64,000 nucleotides of DNA, taken from the NCBI RefSeq assembly GCF_014645835.1, contig NZ_BMMM01000031.1, positions 1 to 64,000 on the forward strand, in the 5' to 3' direction. The position numbers were made by a program, and so were the translations under genes. Below, piece after piece: positions 49,995-59,310 of the stretch. Within the stretch, counting starts at the first letter, position 1; the number at the start of each line of letters is the position of its first letter. The notes under the pieces are model-generated. The model was given only the letters and a program-made list of their open reading frames with translations. It searched no databases and had not been told where the DNA came from. This DNA comes from Streptomyces albiflavescens (GTDB lineage: Bacteria > Actinomycetota > Actinomycetes > Streptomycetales > Streptomycetaceae).

Positions 49995-52799
49995 TCAGGA
50001 CGCGTACGAGGCGTTCCGTGCCGTCTCCACCACCTTCTCTCCGTCGGCCTCGCCGAGCAGCCCCGCTGCCACCCAGGCGTCCACCGTGGCCCGCACCCGC
50101 GAGACCAGCGCGCCCTTGCCGCTGAACGGAGCCCCGGCCCAGATGTCGTCGAGGAGCGTGGTGCCGTCGTCCTTGGCCGGATTGGCGACGCCGGAGTCGG
50201 TGTTCCCGAAGGCGACCTTGGGCTCGGCGCGCCGGAAGTAGGCGTGCGTGGGGTCCTCGGTTCCCTCGAAGAAGGGGGCGAACTCCGTTCCGTCGAGGGT
50301 GTAGTGGAGCGGTTTGCCGGTCACGGGCGTGAACGTGGGCAGCAGGTCGCCGGAGAGGGCCGCGTCGCGGTAGAGCCCGAACGGCAGATAGCTCGTGCTT
50401 GTTTTCCGGGCGACCAGGTTGACCGGACCGTGGAACAGGGTCTGTACGGACGGGTCGTCGAGGGCCTTCTCCACCCGCAGCCGGAAGGGCACGGCGACCC
50501 GGACGACGTCACCACGTCGCCAGGTCCGGGAGACGGTGAAGTAGCTGCCGGGGACCGGAGTCCCGCTCACCGCTCTGCCGTTGACCGTCACCCGGAAGCC
50601 GCCGGTCGCCCATGACGGCACCCGAAGCCGCAGCTCGAAGGCCGCGCTGCCGCCCCCGACGGTGAGCGTGGAGCCCTGCTCCCTGGGGTAGTCCGTTGTC
50701 TGGGTGACGGTGACGCCCTTCTCGGCCCAGGTCAGCGTGGTCGGGCTGTACAGATTGACGTACAGTGCGCTGCCGTCCGCCGCCTTGAAGTACACCGAGT
50801 CCTGGTACTTGGTGGCGCTCTCCATGCCCGTGCCCTCGCAGCAGGTGGTCCCCTGCTTGGGCGTGTAGTCACGGACATGGCCGGGCGTCAGGCCGATGAA
50901 GTAGGTGACGAGCGGCTTCTCCGCGTCGGCCTTGTCCTGCTTCGAGCCGAGCACCTGGTTGTAGAGGGCCCGCTCGTAGTAGTCCATGTACTTCGGGTCC
51001 CGCGTGTGGAAGAAGAGCATCCGGCTGAGCTTGAGCATGTTGTACGCGCAGCAGGTCTCGGCGTCGGTGGCGCCGATCGTCCCGGCGATGACACCACGGG
51101 CCTTCCAGAACTCGCCGGTGCTGGTCCCGCCGATCCCGTACATCCGCACCGGCACGACCATGTCCCAGAAATTCCGCGCGGCGTTCAGGTACCGCTGCTC
51201 GCCCGTCGCGTCGTAGAGGCGCAGCAGCCCGGTGAAGATGGGGATGTGCTGGTTGGCGTGCAGCCCGTCGAGGGTGTCGTCGCCCGCGGCGCACGCGTCG
51301 ATGAGCTTGTCCAGGTCGAACAGCCGGGCCAGCGCGAGGTGTTCGGCCTTGCCGGTGAGGGCGTGCAGATCGCAGATCGCCTCGACGATGCCGCCGAACT
51401 CGCCGCTGGAGAAGATCCCCCACATCCGCTGCAGGGTGGCGTCGGGCAGCGGGGACAGCCGCGAGTACATCCAGTCGCACATCCCGGACGCGAGGTCGAG
51501 TGCCCGCGCGTCGTCGGTGTACAGGAACGCGTCCAGCAGTCCGCGCAGGATCTTGTGAGCGGTGTAGTACGGCGCCCACACCTTGGTGTAGTCGCCGCTC
51601 GTCATCGACTCCAGCAGGATGAACTGCGTCTCCGGGTACGCCGCGAGGAATCCCGGATGGCTCGGCCCGCCCCAGGTGCGGCGCAGGGTGGCGTCCAGGC
51701 CGCGCCCGGAGGCGTCCGCGAAGGTGCCGCCTGTCGTCTCGTCGAAGGCGTACGAGGCCAGGTCGCCCCGGCCCGCGAAGGAGTCGGCGGCCCGGCTGTT
51801 CTGCAACGCCGTGATCTCGTCGGCGGTCAGCGCCCGCGACCAGACGTTGAACTCGTCGAAGGCCCCGGCGAACACCGGGTCGGTCGCGTAGTTCGAGCGG
51901 CCGAGCCAGTTGTTCTTCAGGGTGCCCAGGGCCGCCGGAGTCAGGGGCATCGCCGTGTTGCGGGCCACCGCAGCGCCGTTGACGTAGAGCGTGCCGGTGC
52001 CGCCCGCGATCGTCACCGCCAGATGGCTCCACACGTTCGACGGCAGCGCGGCGGCGCCGTCGAGCCCCTGCTCGCCACCCGGACCACCGGTCGTGATGGC
52101 GAAGCGTGGGACTCCGCTCGCGTTGCGGGCGGCGAGATAGAGGTAGCGGGTGGTGTCGTTGCCGAAGTCGAAAACCCGCCCCCAGTTGGCGTCATGGGTC
52201 GGCTTCACCCAGGCCGACAGGGTGATCGCCGAGGCACCGCCGAGCACGTCGGCCGGCAGGTCGACGTACTGGTAGGAGCCCCGGACGTTCTCCGGTGCCG
52301 TCCCGAATCTGCCCGCGACGGCGAGCACGGCCGGATCGTGCCGCAGCGCCTCGCGCACCTCGGTCAGCGCCCCGACCATGGAGCCGATCCTGTCGGCGTA
52401 TGCCTGCTCGCCCGTGCTGCCGTACGCCTGCGCGAGCATCGTCAGGAAGTGACCGGTGTAGTGCCCGCGGAGGTTGCCGTTCGCCTCGCCGTCGAGGCCC
52501 TCCCAGCCGCCTGGGGCGACCGCGCCGAGCGTGGAGAGCCCGGCGTTCGTACGGAAGACTTGGAGCAACCGGTTCACGTCGTAGCCGCGGCCGTGGTCGA
52601 GCATCAGCGCACGCTTCGCGGCGAACAGGCCCTCGCCGAGGGCCACTTCGCCGAGCTGGAAGGGCCGGAGCGTCCAGGCGGACGGCGCCGGGAGCGTGGC
52701 CGCGGCGGCCCGGCCACCGGCGGCGTACGCGGCTCCCGGTGCCGCGGCGGCGAGTATCGCGGTCTGCAGCACGGCACGTCTGGACAGGGGCGGTGTCAT
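49995..52799 (-). CDS. exported GH127 beta-L-arabinofuranosidase-like enzyme with inserted LamG domain
   Basis: A 934-residue enzyme with a TAT signal (SRRAVLQTAILAAAAPGAAY). The GH127/DUF1680 (alpha/alpha)6 domain is split: after about residue 170 a LamG/concanavalin-like domain of about 160 residues is inserted (YVDLPADVLGGASAITLSAW, FDEFNVWSRALTADEI), then the barrel resumes. The catalytic zinc site is visible as DAETCCAYNML (Glu and Cys) and GTTCCEGTGMES, containing the nucleophile Cys pair. GH127 enzymes remove beta-L-arabinofuranose from plant glycoproteins and pectin. It is the last gene of a three-gene leftward operon, 57 bases after the GH43-AbfB gene. Confidence 0.85.
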   Translation of the reverse strand: MTPPLSRRAVLQTAILAAAAPGAAYAAGGRAAAATLPAPSAWTLRPFQLGEVALGEGLFAAKRALMLDHGRGYDVNRLLQVFRTNAGLSTLGAVAPGGWEGLDGEANGNLRGHYTGHFLTMLAQAYGSTGEQAYADRIGSMVGALTEVREALRHDPAVLAVAGRFGTAPENVRGSYQYVDLPADVLGGASAITLSAWVKPTHDANWGRVFDFGNDTTRYLYLAARNASGVPRFAITTGGPGGEQGLDGAAALPSNVWSHLAVTIAGGTGTLYVNGAAVARNTAMPLTPAALGTLKNNWLGRSNYATDPVFAGAFDEFNVWSRALTADEITALQNSRAADSFAGRGDLASYAFDETTGGTFADASGRGLDATLRRTWGGPSHPGFLAAYPETQFILLESMTSGDYTKVWAPYYTAHKILRGLLDAFLYTDDARALDLASGMCDWMYSRLSPLPDATLQRMWGIFSSGEFGGIVEAICDLHALTGKAEHLALARLFDLDKLIDACAAGDDTLDGLHANQHIPIFTGLLRLYDATGEQRYLNAARNFWDMVVPVRMYGIGGTSTGEFWKARGVIAGTIGATDAETCCAYNMLKLSRMLFFHTRDPKYMDYYERALYNQVLGSKQDKADAEKPLVTYFIGLTPGHVRDYTPKQGTTCCEGTGMESATKYQDSVYFKAADGSALYVNLYSPTTLTWAEKGVTVTQTTDYPREQGSTLTVGGGSAAFELRLRVPSWATGGFRVTVNGRAVSGTPVPGSYFTVSRTWRRGDVVRVAVPFRLRVEKALDDPSVQTLFHGPVNLVARKTSTSYLPFGLYRDAALSGDLLPTFTPVTGKPLHYTLDGTEFAPFFEGTEDPTHAYFRRAEPKVAFGNTDSGVANPAKDDGTTLLDDIWAGAPFSGKGALVSRVRATVDAWVAAGLLGEADGEKVVETARNASYAS

Positions 52800-52856
52800 G
52801 GTGAGCGTTCCTCGTCTCGGGTCGCGTGGGGGAGGGGCGAGCTGCTCGGCGGCGAA

Positions 52857-54302
52857 CTACTCGGCGAAGAACGTCGCGTCCGCCTTGGCGGTCGTCGTGT
52901 CGGCCGGCTGCGCGTAGAGCAGGTAGTTGTAGTGCCGGATGTAGCGGCCGGGGGAGCTGTACGACTCGAAGGAGACACCGGAGGCCGTGTCGGCGAGCCC
53001 CGCCCGCCGGTAGAAGCTGGCGTCGCTCTTGAACGCGGCGGTCCCGTCGTCCTTCTCCACCCACACCTCGTAGTTCTTCTGATGGAGGTAGTAGCCGGGG
53101 TAGTTCGTCGACTCCAGGGAGACGGTTCCCGTGCCCGCGAGACCGCTCACCACACGGAACTGCGAGTCGGCGAGATGAGTGACGTTCGGTTCGATCTTGG
53201 CTCGGAAGTCCCAGTGGCGGATGTAGCGGTCCGGGTAGTTGTACGAGGAGAAGCGGACCGGGCTGACGCCGTCGGCGACCGGGATGCCGAAGTTGGGGGT
53301 GCCGTCGGCGTTCCAGTAGATCTTCTGAAGGCGGGTGCGGCGGTTCGGGTCGTTGAGCGGGTCGCCGGTGATGTCCTTGTAGTTGCGGTCGTGGTAGACG
53401 AGGACGTCCGACGTGCCGTCCTCGGACACGGTGAACGAGTTGTGGCCGGGTCCGTACTGAGAGGTCGCGGCGTTGGTCCTGAAGACCGGCTGCTGGCTCT
53501 TGGCCCAGGAGGCGGCGTTCAGCAGATCCGCGGAGGCGGACGCGGTCAGCATGCCCAGGCAGTAGTTGGCGTCGGTGGCGCTGGCCGAATAGGTCAGGAA
53601 GACCCTGCCGCCGTGCTGGACGACCGCCGGGCCCTCGTTGACCTTGTAGCCGACGGTCTCCCAGGACAGCGTGGGTTGGGAGATCTCGACCGGCGTGCCA
53701 CTGATGGTCCAGGGATTGGCCATCCTGGCGATGAACAGGCTGGTGTTGTTGTCCTCGGCGGGATTGCGCTGGGCCCAGGCGAGATAGCGGACGCCGCTGA
53801 CGACGAACGTGGTGGCGTCGAGCGAGAAGGAGGACACCGGTGTGGCGATCTGGCCCTTCTCGGTCCAGGTGCCGGTCAACGGGTTGGCGGCGCCGCTCTC
53901 CAGGACGTACATCCGGATCGCCCACACATCACTGGTCGACCCGGCCGCGAAGTACACGTACCACTTGCCGTCGATGAAGTGGATCTCCGGGGCCCAGATG
54001 TGGGCCCCCATCACACCGCCGGCGTGCTTGGTCCAGATGGTGGTTTCCGGGGCCGTGGACAGGCCCTGGAGCGTGGTGGCCCGGCGCAGCACGATGCGGT
54101 CGTACTCCGGCACGGTCGCGGTGAAGTAGTAGTAGCCGTCGGTGTGCTTGAAGATGTGCGGGTCGGCGCGCTTCTCGGCGATCGGATTGGTGAAGGTCAC
54201 GGCGGGCGAGGCCGGGGCGGCGGCGTGGGCGGGTGTACCGGTGGTCAGCAGGGCCGGCGTGGCGAGGACCGCGGTCAGCAGGCGGCCGATGAGACGTCTC
54301 AT
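52857..54302 (-). CDS. secreted GH43-type arabinofuranosidase with AbfB (CBM42) domain
   Basis: A 481-residue secreted enzyme: Sec signal (1-27), five-bladed propeller (about 35-320) and AbfB arabinose-binding domain (about 330-481; FSSYNYPDRYIRHWDF and FESYSSPGRYIRHYNY repeats). GH43 catalytic residues are visible as ADPHIF (Asp base), SLDATTF (Asp) and KVNEGPAV (Glu acid). It should release arabinofuranose from arabinoxylan or arabinan. It follows the GH43-ricin gene by 19 bases. Confidence 0.87.
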   Translation of the reverse strand: MRRLIGRLLTAVLATPALLTTGTPAHAAAPASPAVTFTNPIAEKRADPHIFKHTDGYYYFTATVPEYDRIVLRRATTLQGLSTAPETTIWTKHAGGVMGAHIWAPEIHFIDGKWYVYFAAGSTSDVWAIRMYVLESGAANPLTGTWTEKGQIATPVSSFSLDATTFVVSGVRYLAWAQRNPAEDNNTSLFIARMANPWTISGTPVEISQPTLSWETVGYKVNEGPAVVQHGGRVFLTYSASATDANYCLGMLTASASADLLNAASWAKSQQPVFRTNAATSQYGPGHNSFTVSEDGTSDVLVYHDRNYKDITGDPLNDPNRRTRLQKIYWNADGTPNFGIPVADGVSPVRFSSYNYPDRYIRHWDFRAKIEPNVTHLADSQFRVVSGLAGTGTVSLESTNYPGYYLHQKNYEVWVEKDDGTAAFKSDASFYRRAGLADTASGVSFESYSSPGRYIRHYNYLLYAQPADTTTAKADATFFAE

Positions 54303-54321
54303 GATCCTGGGTCTCCGGGTG

Positions 54322-55803
54322 TCAGACGGTCGGCTTGAGCTGCCACTGCTGGCAGGTGTTGTCGAGCCAGGTCCACTGGCGTACGTCGGTGCCGTCGGCC
54401 GTGGCGCAGTTGGCGACGTCGGCGACCTTGCCGCTGTTCGCGTTCACGATCCGGACGTAGTCGCCGCCGGTGTGGATGAGCCGGAACTTCTGGCAGTTGT
54501 TGTTCAGCCACGACCACTGCCGCAGGTCCGCCCCGTCGGCGGTGGAGCAGTCGGCGGTGTCCATGACCTTGCCGGTGGCCACATTGACCAGGCGGCTGGT
54601 GTCGTTGCCCTGGTCCTCGATCCGCCACTTCTGGTTGGCCCCGCCGGTGCAGGTCCACTGGAAGATGTTGGTGCCGTCCGCGGTGTTGCCGCCCTCGACG
54701 TCCAGGCACTTGCCGCTGTCGCGGTTGACCACGGTGTACGCCGTGGGGGTCGCCGCGGTCTCTCCGGACGGGCCCGCGAGGGTGGTTCCGGTGGCGACCG
54801 GGGTGCCGAAGTTCGGTGTGCCGTCCGCGTTCCACGTGAACTTCTGCGCCCGGGTCGTACGACCGTTGCCGCACCCGCCGGTCGAGGAGCTGTTGGCGTG
54901 GTAGACGATCCAGTTCTCGGTGCCGTCCGGCGAGGTGAAGAAGCCGTTGTGGCCCGGCCCGTAGACCCCGGCGGCGTCATTGCGCTGGAAGACCGGGGTC
55001 TGCTTCTTCGTCCAGGACGCGGCGGACAGCGGGTCGCTGCCGGTCAACTCCAGCCGGCCGAGCTTGTAGTCCGCGGTCTGGCAGTAGCTCGCGGAGTACG
55101 TCAGGAACGTCCTGCCACCGTGATACAGCGGCTCGGGACCCTCGTTGACCGGGGCGCCGGAGGTCTCCCAGCTCAGCGTGGGGCTGGAGATGACGGTGAA
55201 GGCGGAACTGCTCAGCGTGTACGGGTTGCTCAGCGGCGCGATGACGAGGCTCTGCTTGCTGCCGCCCACGGAGCCGCTGCCCACCAGGTAGAGCTTGCTG
55301 TTGTACTGCAGGACGGAGGCGTCGATGAGCCAGCCGCCGGGATCGAGGTTGGAACCGGTCAGGCCGTTCTTGTACGTGTACGGCCCCATCGGGTCGGAGC
55401 CCGCGCTCTCCAGGACGTGCGTGCGCTGGGTGTCGCAGCAGGCCGCCCCGCTCTGTGCCCCGGAGTAGTAGAGGTACCAGTGGCCGTTGAAGAAGTGGAT
55501 CTCCGGTGCCCAGAAGTTCGCGTTGCGGCCGGAGGTGGTGTCCGTCCAGATCTGCACGCTCGGGGCGGTCGAAAGCCCCGCGAGCGTCGGCGACTTGCGC
55601 ATGGTCAGCTCGTTGGTGAACGAGGTCGTCACCAGGTAGTAGGTGCCGTTGTAGTACTCCAGCCAGGGGTCGGCGCCCTTCTGGGACTTGATCGGGTTGA
55701 TGTACGGCCGTCCGTCGGCCGCGACGGCGGGCTGGGTGACGAACGAGGTGAGCAGCGCCAGCAGCGCTGCCCCCAGGACGAACCAGTGGCGGGTGCGGAA
55801 CAC
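54322..55803 (-). CDS. secreted GH43-type enzyme with ricin-B lectin (CBM13) domain
   Basis: A 493-residue secreted enzyme: Sec signal (about 1-29), GH43-like propeller (about 30-345) and a C-terminal beta-trefoil of three QxW-type repeats (GTNIFQWTCTGGANQKW, ADLRQWSWLNNNCQKF, TDVRQWTWLDNTCQQW). Catalytic acids are in GADPWLEY, LIDASVLQ and PVNEGPEP. It probably cleaves arabinan or arabinoxylan while holding xylan-like polymer. GTG 55803 follows AAAGGGGA at 5-6 bases. As first gene of the operon it has upstream repeats of TTCCGGCAGG in 55804-55965 that may be regulatory. Confidence 0.85.
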   Translation of the reverse strand: MFRTRHWFVLGAALLALLTSFVTQPAVAADGRPYINPIKSQKGADPWLEYYNGTYYLVTTSFTNELTMRKSPTLAGLSTAPSVQIWTDTTSGRNANFWAPEIHFFNGHWYLYYSGAQSGAACCDTQRTHVLESAGSDPMGPYTYKNGLTGSNLDPGGWLIDASVLQYNSKLYLVGSGSVGGSKQSLVIAPLSNPYTLSSSAFTVISSPTLSWETSGAPVNEGPEPLYHGGRTFLTYSASYCQTADYKLGRLELTGSDPLSAASWTKKQTPVFQRNDAAGVYGPGHNGFFTSPDGTENWIVYHANSSSTGGCGNGRTTRAQKFTWNADGTPNFGTPVATGTTLAGPSGETAATPTAYTVVNRDSGKCLDVEGGNTADGTNIFQWTCTGGANQKWRIEDQGNDTSRLVNVATGKVMDTADCSTADGADLRQWSWLNNNCQKFRLIHTGGDYVRIVNANSGKVADVANCATADGTDVRQWTWLDNTCQQWQLKPTV

Positions 55804-55965
55804 GACGAGTCCCCTTTGACGGCCCAGAGTGTTCGAAATCTCGTTCGCTGTACGGAGCTTCGACCAGAAGATAGGTTTCCGGCAGGGGCACGTCAACGCT
55901 TCCGGCAGGTTTCGATTCCGGTTCGACGCAAGGCACTTGCGCGCCGGGGGGGGAGGGCCGGCCGG

Positions 55966-56688
55966 TCAACCGGCGACAGGGAACCCCGCGGTGCGCAGCA
56001 CCCTGCGCTCGGCGTCGACGGCGAACACTTCGCAGCCCTCCCGCGCGGCGGCCCACTCGACGCCCTCCGCACCCATGGCGAACGCCGCCGTCGCCGTCGC
56101 GTCCGCCTCGGTCGGTGACGGCGCCACGACCGTGACGCTGAGCAGCCCGGTCGCCGGACGGCCGGTGCGCCCGTCGAAGATGTGGTCGCCCCGTTCGTAG
56201 CGCGCGGAGGTCGCCACCGCGCCGTCGGTGATCTCCAGCACGGCGCAGAGCTCGTCCGCCACCTCGGGGTGCCGTACGCCCACCCGCCAGGGACCGCCGT
56301 ACGTCACCACATCACCACCGGCGTTGAGACAGAACCGCCCAACCCCGCGCGCCACCAGCAATTCCGTGGCCCGCTGCACCGACCAGCCCTTCACCACCGC
56401 GCACGGGTCGAGGCCGCGGCCGGGCAGCCGTGCGTCGAAGGCACCACGGCTCGCGACCCGGTACTCCTCGCAGAGGCCGAGGACTTCGACCAGATCACGG
56501 CTGATCTCATCGGGCCGCAGCTCGCCCCGGTCGAGGCGGGACACCTCGCTGTCCGCGAGGAAGGGACTGAACCGTGCGTCGACTTCGCGCAGCCACGCGA
56601 ACACCGGGTCCGCGGTCTCCTCGTCGGCGTACGCGTCGTCGATCCGGAGGGAGACCGGGAACCCCATGACGTGTTCGACGCGGCGCAC
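55966..56688 (-). CDS. apbE: FAD:protein FMN transferase (ApbE)
   Basis: A 240-residue ApbE-family flavin transferase, which attaches FMN to a Thr of a partner protein using FAD as donor. Family motifs are GMGxP-like MGFPVSLR at the start, LNAGGDVVTYGG, TSARYERGDHIFDGRTG and the Mg-binding TEADATATAAFAMG. No signal peptide or lipobox is evident. It ends a tight leftward operon, starting 1 base after the stop of the FMN-binding protein, which is its obvious substrate. Confidence 0.9.
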   Translation of the reverse strand: MRRVEHVMGFPVSLRIDDAYADEETADPVFAWLREVDARFSPFLADSEVSRLDRGELRPDEISRDLVEVLGLCEEYRVASRGAFDARLPGRGLDPCAVVKGWSVQRATELLVARGVGRFCLNAGGDVVTYGGPWRVGVRHPEVADELCAVLEITDGAVATSARYERGDHIFDGRTGRPATGLLSVTVVAPSPTEADATATAAFAMGAEGVEWAAAREGCEVFAVDAERRVLRTAGFPVAG

Positions 56689-56689
56689 C

Positions 56690-57121
56690 TCACGAACCCT
56701 TTGTGTCGAGGGCGGCCTGGAGCGACCGGGCGTATCCCTCGCTGGTGATCGTGGCGCCGGACACCGTGTCGATGTCGGCGCTCTGCGCCCGCAGAGTTTC
56801 CTTGATCAGCACCGGCACGGCGGCCGTGGTCTGCGGATGGTTCGGCTGCTGGAGCATCCGCACGGAGCTGATCCTGTCACCCTCGAAGGTCACCTCCACC
56901 TGCACGGCGCCCTTCGAGGTGGTGACGGTGGAGCCCTGAACGACCTGTGAGGCGGCGGCCGACGTGGACGGCGAGGACGAGGCCGAGGACGATGCGGTCG
57001 ACGAGGGAGCCGGGGTCGGTGCGGCGACCTCGGTGGTCGTCGTCGCGCTCGACGGCTCGTACCGCCAGAGCGGGATCAGTCCCGCCGCGGTCAGCACCAC
57101 CACGGATATGGCTCGCTTCAT
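56690..57121 (-). CDS. exported FMN-binding domain protein
   Basis: A 143-residue protein with an N-terminal membrane anchor or signal (about 1-20), a flexible Ser/Thr/Pro/Ala-rich linker (25-60) and an FMN_bind domain (about 62-143). The flavinylation motif is SGATITSEG, where the Thr of SGAT receives FMN by phosphoester linkage. It should carry electrons on the outer face of the membrane, receiving them from the reductase encoded just upstream (10-base gap). Confidence 0.9.
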   Translation of the reverse strand: MKRAISVVVLTAAGLIPLWRYEPSSATTTTEVAAPTPAPSSTASSSASSSPSTSAAASQVVQGSTVTTSKGAVQVEVTFEGDRISSVRMLQQPNHPQTTAAVPVLIKETLRAQSADIDTVSGATITSEGYARSLQAALDTKGS

Positions 57122-57131
57122 GACGTCCCCC

Positions 57132-58469
57132 TCATCCGGCCAGGCTGAAGCGCTCGGCGTGTATCTGCTGCTTGGGCACGCCCAGGTCGCGCAGGGTGCG
57201 CAGGACGGCTCCGGTCATGCCGGGCGGCCCGCAGACGAAGACGTCCCGGTCTGCCACGTCGGGTACGAGACGGGCGAGCTCCTGGGGCGCCAGCTTGTCG
57301 GGCGTGGCGGGACCGGTGATGACATGCAGCTCGGCGCCCCTGGCAGCCGCGAGTTCCCGCAGCTCGTCCAGGAGCACGGCGTCGCGGTCCGTCGCCACCC
57401 GGTAGATGAGGACCCCATGGCCGTACAGCTCCTCCAACAGGGCCCGGATCGGGGTGATGCCCACACCGCCGGCGACAAGCAGGGTGTCCGGGCGCGTCCG
57501 GTGCAAGGTGGTGAACGCGCCGTACGGTCCCTCGGCGAACACCCGTGTGCCCACCCGGAGATGGCGCAGCGCCGCGGTGCCGTCCCCGGCCGTCTTCGCG
57601 GTCAGCCGCAGCGTGCGGCCGTCCGGCGCGGCCGACAGGGAGAACGGATTGGCCTGCCACCAGCGGTCCTGGGTGAGGAACCGCCACAGGAAGAACTGGC
57701 CCGCCCGCGCGGGCAGCCGGTCCAGGTCCCGTCCCGTGATGTAGATCGACACCACGTCGGCGGACTCCGGCACCACGGCCGAGACCCGCAGCTGGTGGCG
57801 CAGATTCCGCCACACCGGAAGCACCAGCCGCCCCAGGAACACCGAGCCGAGCGCCGCTCCCCACAGCACCCACCAATAGGCGGTGGCGGCGGACGACGTG
57901 GTGAAGGTTGTGCCCACCGCGACCTGGTGCGTGAAGGCCAGCACCACCGCCACGTATGTGTAGAGGTGGATGAAGTGCCAGGTCTCGTACGCCAGTCGGC
58001 GCCGGGCGAAGCGCGCCGACACCGCGCCGATCACGATGATCAGGGTCAGGGCGACGACGGCCCGCAGTACGCCCTCGACCGTCGTGGCCAGTTCCACCAG
58101 CTCGTCCACGAAGGAGATGGACGCCGGCTGCGCGTAGCCGAGAATGATGAACACCGCGTGCGACAGCAGCGTCCACAGCAGGCCGAAGCCGACCCAGCGG
58201 TGCCAGGACGTCAGTCGGTCCATGCCGATCCGGTGGTCGAGCCACGGCAGCCGGGCGACCAGCAGCAACTGGAACGCCATCAGCAGCGCGCCGTACAGCC
58301 CGGCCAGCCGGCCGATCGCGCTCAGGGTGCTCGAGCCGAGTCCGGCCTGGAAGAAGAACACGGTCACCACGCCCCCGTTCGCCGCCAGCACGGCGTACAG
58401 GCCGGCGCGGGCCACCACCTTGGGGCGTATTGCCGTGGGAGGCGGCTGGACACGTTCGACAGTGGTCAC
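57132..58469 (-). CDS. ferric-reductase-like transmembrane protein with FAD/NAD(P)H domain
   Basis: A 445-residue membrane oxidoreductase. About six helices (residues 15-200) include His residues spaced for heme (HRWVGFGLLWTLLSHAVFI, HFIHLYTYVAVVLAFTHQ). A cytoplasmic ferredoxin-reductase module follows: FAD motif NPFSLSAAP, NAD(P)H motifs LLVAGGVGITPIRALLEEL and FVCGPPGM. It moves electrons from NAD(P)H across the membrane, most likely to the flavinylated protein encoded next. GTG 58469 has GAGGAG 9 bases upstream; the in-frame ATG at 58550 adds 27 unlike residues and would overlap the direct-repeat site. Confidence 0.85.
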   Translation of the reverse strand: MTTVERVQPPPTAIRPKVVARAGLYAVLAANGGVVTVFFFQAGLGSSTLSAIGRLAGLYGALLMAFQLLLVARLPWLDHRIGMDRLTSWHRWVGFGLLWTLLSHAVFIILGYAQPASISFVDELVELATTVEGVLRAVVALTLIIVIGAVSARFARRRLAYETWHFIHLYTYVAVVLAFTHQVAVGTTFTTSSAATAYWWVLWGAALGSVFLGRLVLPVWRNLRHQLRVSAVVPESADVVSIYITGRDLDRLPARAGQFFLWRFLTQDRWWQANPFSLSAAPDGRTLRLTAKTAGDGTAALRHLRVGTRVFAEGPYGAFTTLHRTRPDTLLVAGGVGITPIRALLEELYGHGVLIYRVATDRDAVLLDELRELAAARGAELHVITGPATPDKLAPQELARLVPDVADRDVFVCGPPGMTGAVLRTLRDLGVPKQQIHAERFSLAG

Positions 58470-58521
58470 GGAGGGCAGCTCCTCGTTCGGGAGTGGGGAC
58501 ACCGAGCCTGCCCGGTGGGAA

Positions 58522-58538
58522 CTGTCGTTTTCCTGTCG
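58522..58538. promoter_or_regulatory. CTGTCG direct repeat with 11-bp period, candidate response-regulator site
   Basis: CTGTCG at 58522-58527 and 58533-58538, separated by 5 bases, lies between the divergent reductase and OmpR-type regulator genes. Tandem half-sites with one-turn spacing are typical of OmpR/PhoB-family binding. Confidence 0.5.
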
Positions 58539-58602
58539 GTCGACTTTCAAGTTTTTATCGATGCTGATCAGGGGCGACCGCGGGTATGGCGTCCGGAGAC
58601 AG

Positions 58603-59310
58603 GTGAAGCACTATGGGCGGGTGGAAAAAGTGCGCCTTCTGGTCGTGGACGACGACCCTCCCATCGCGGATCTCGTGGCGACGGTCGCCCGATACGAGGG
58701 CTGGGAGGCCGTCACCGCCTACTCCGGCGAGGAAGCACTGCGCCGGGCCGCCGAGTTCCGCCCCGACATCGTGGTGCTCGACCTGATGCTGCCGGACCTG
58801 GACGGGTTCGGCGTGCTCGACCGGCTGCGACACTCGGGGACGATGGTCCCCGTGGTGTTCCTCACGGCGCGCGACGGGGTCGCCGACCGGGTGGCCGGGC
58901 TGACCCGGGGCGGCGACGACTACCTGGTCAAGCCGTTCGCTGTGGAGGAGCTGATGGCCCGGCTGCGGACGGTGCTGCGGCGCACCGCCGGACCCGGCTT
59001 CCAGCGCTCCGTGCTGCGGGTGGCGGATCTGACGATGGACGAGGACACCCGTGAGGTGCGCCGCGGCGAGAAGCTGCTCACCCTCACGCCCACCGAGTTC
59101 GAGGTGCTGCGCTATCTGATGCGCAAGTCGCCGACCGTGCTCACCAAGGCGCAGATCCTCGACCATGTGTGGGAGTACGGCTTCGGGGGCCGCTCGAACG
59201 TCGTCGAGCTGGTCGTCAGCCGGCTGCGCCGCAAGCTCGACGACACGGGCGATCCGCTGATCCACACCGTGCGGGGATTCGGGTACGTCATACGACAGGC
59301 GGCCGAGTGA
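58603..59310 (+). CDS. OmpR/PhoB-family response regulator
   Basis: A 235-residue two-component regulator. The receiver (about 8-120) has acidic pocket VVDDDPP, phosphoacceptor Asp in VVLDLMLPDLDG, and Lys in DYLVKPF. The C-terminal winged helix (about 140-232) has LTPTEFEVLRYLM and the terminal VRGFGYVIR. The start is uncertain: GTG 58603 has GGAG 4 bases upstream; GTG 58621 is the alternative. It overlaps the kinase gene by 3 bases and is divergent from the flavin electron-transfer operon, which is its likely target. Confidence 0.88.
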   Translation: MKHYGRVEKVRLLVVDDDPPIADLVATVARYEGWEAVTAYSGEEALRRAAEFRPDIVVLDLMLPDLDGFGVLDRLRHSGTMVPVVFLTARDGVADRVAGLTRGGDDYLVKPFAVEELMARLRTVLRRTAGPGFQRSVLRVADLTMDEDTREVRRGEKLLTLTPTEFEVLRYLMRKSPTVLTKAQILDHVWEYGFGGRSNVVELVVSRLRRKLDDTGDPLIHTVRGFGYVIRQAAE

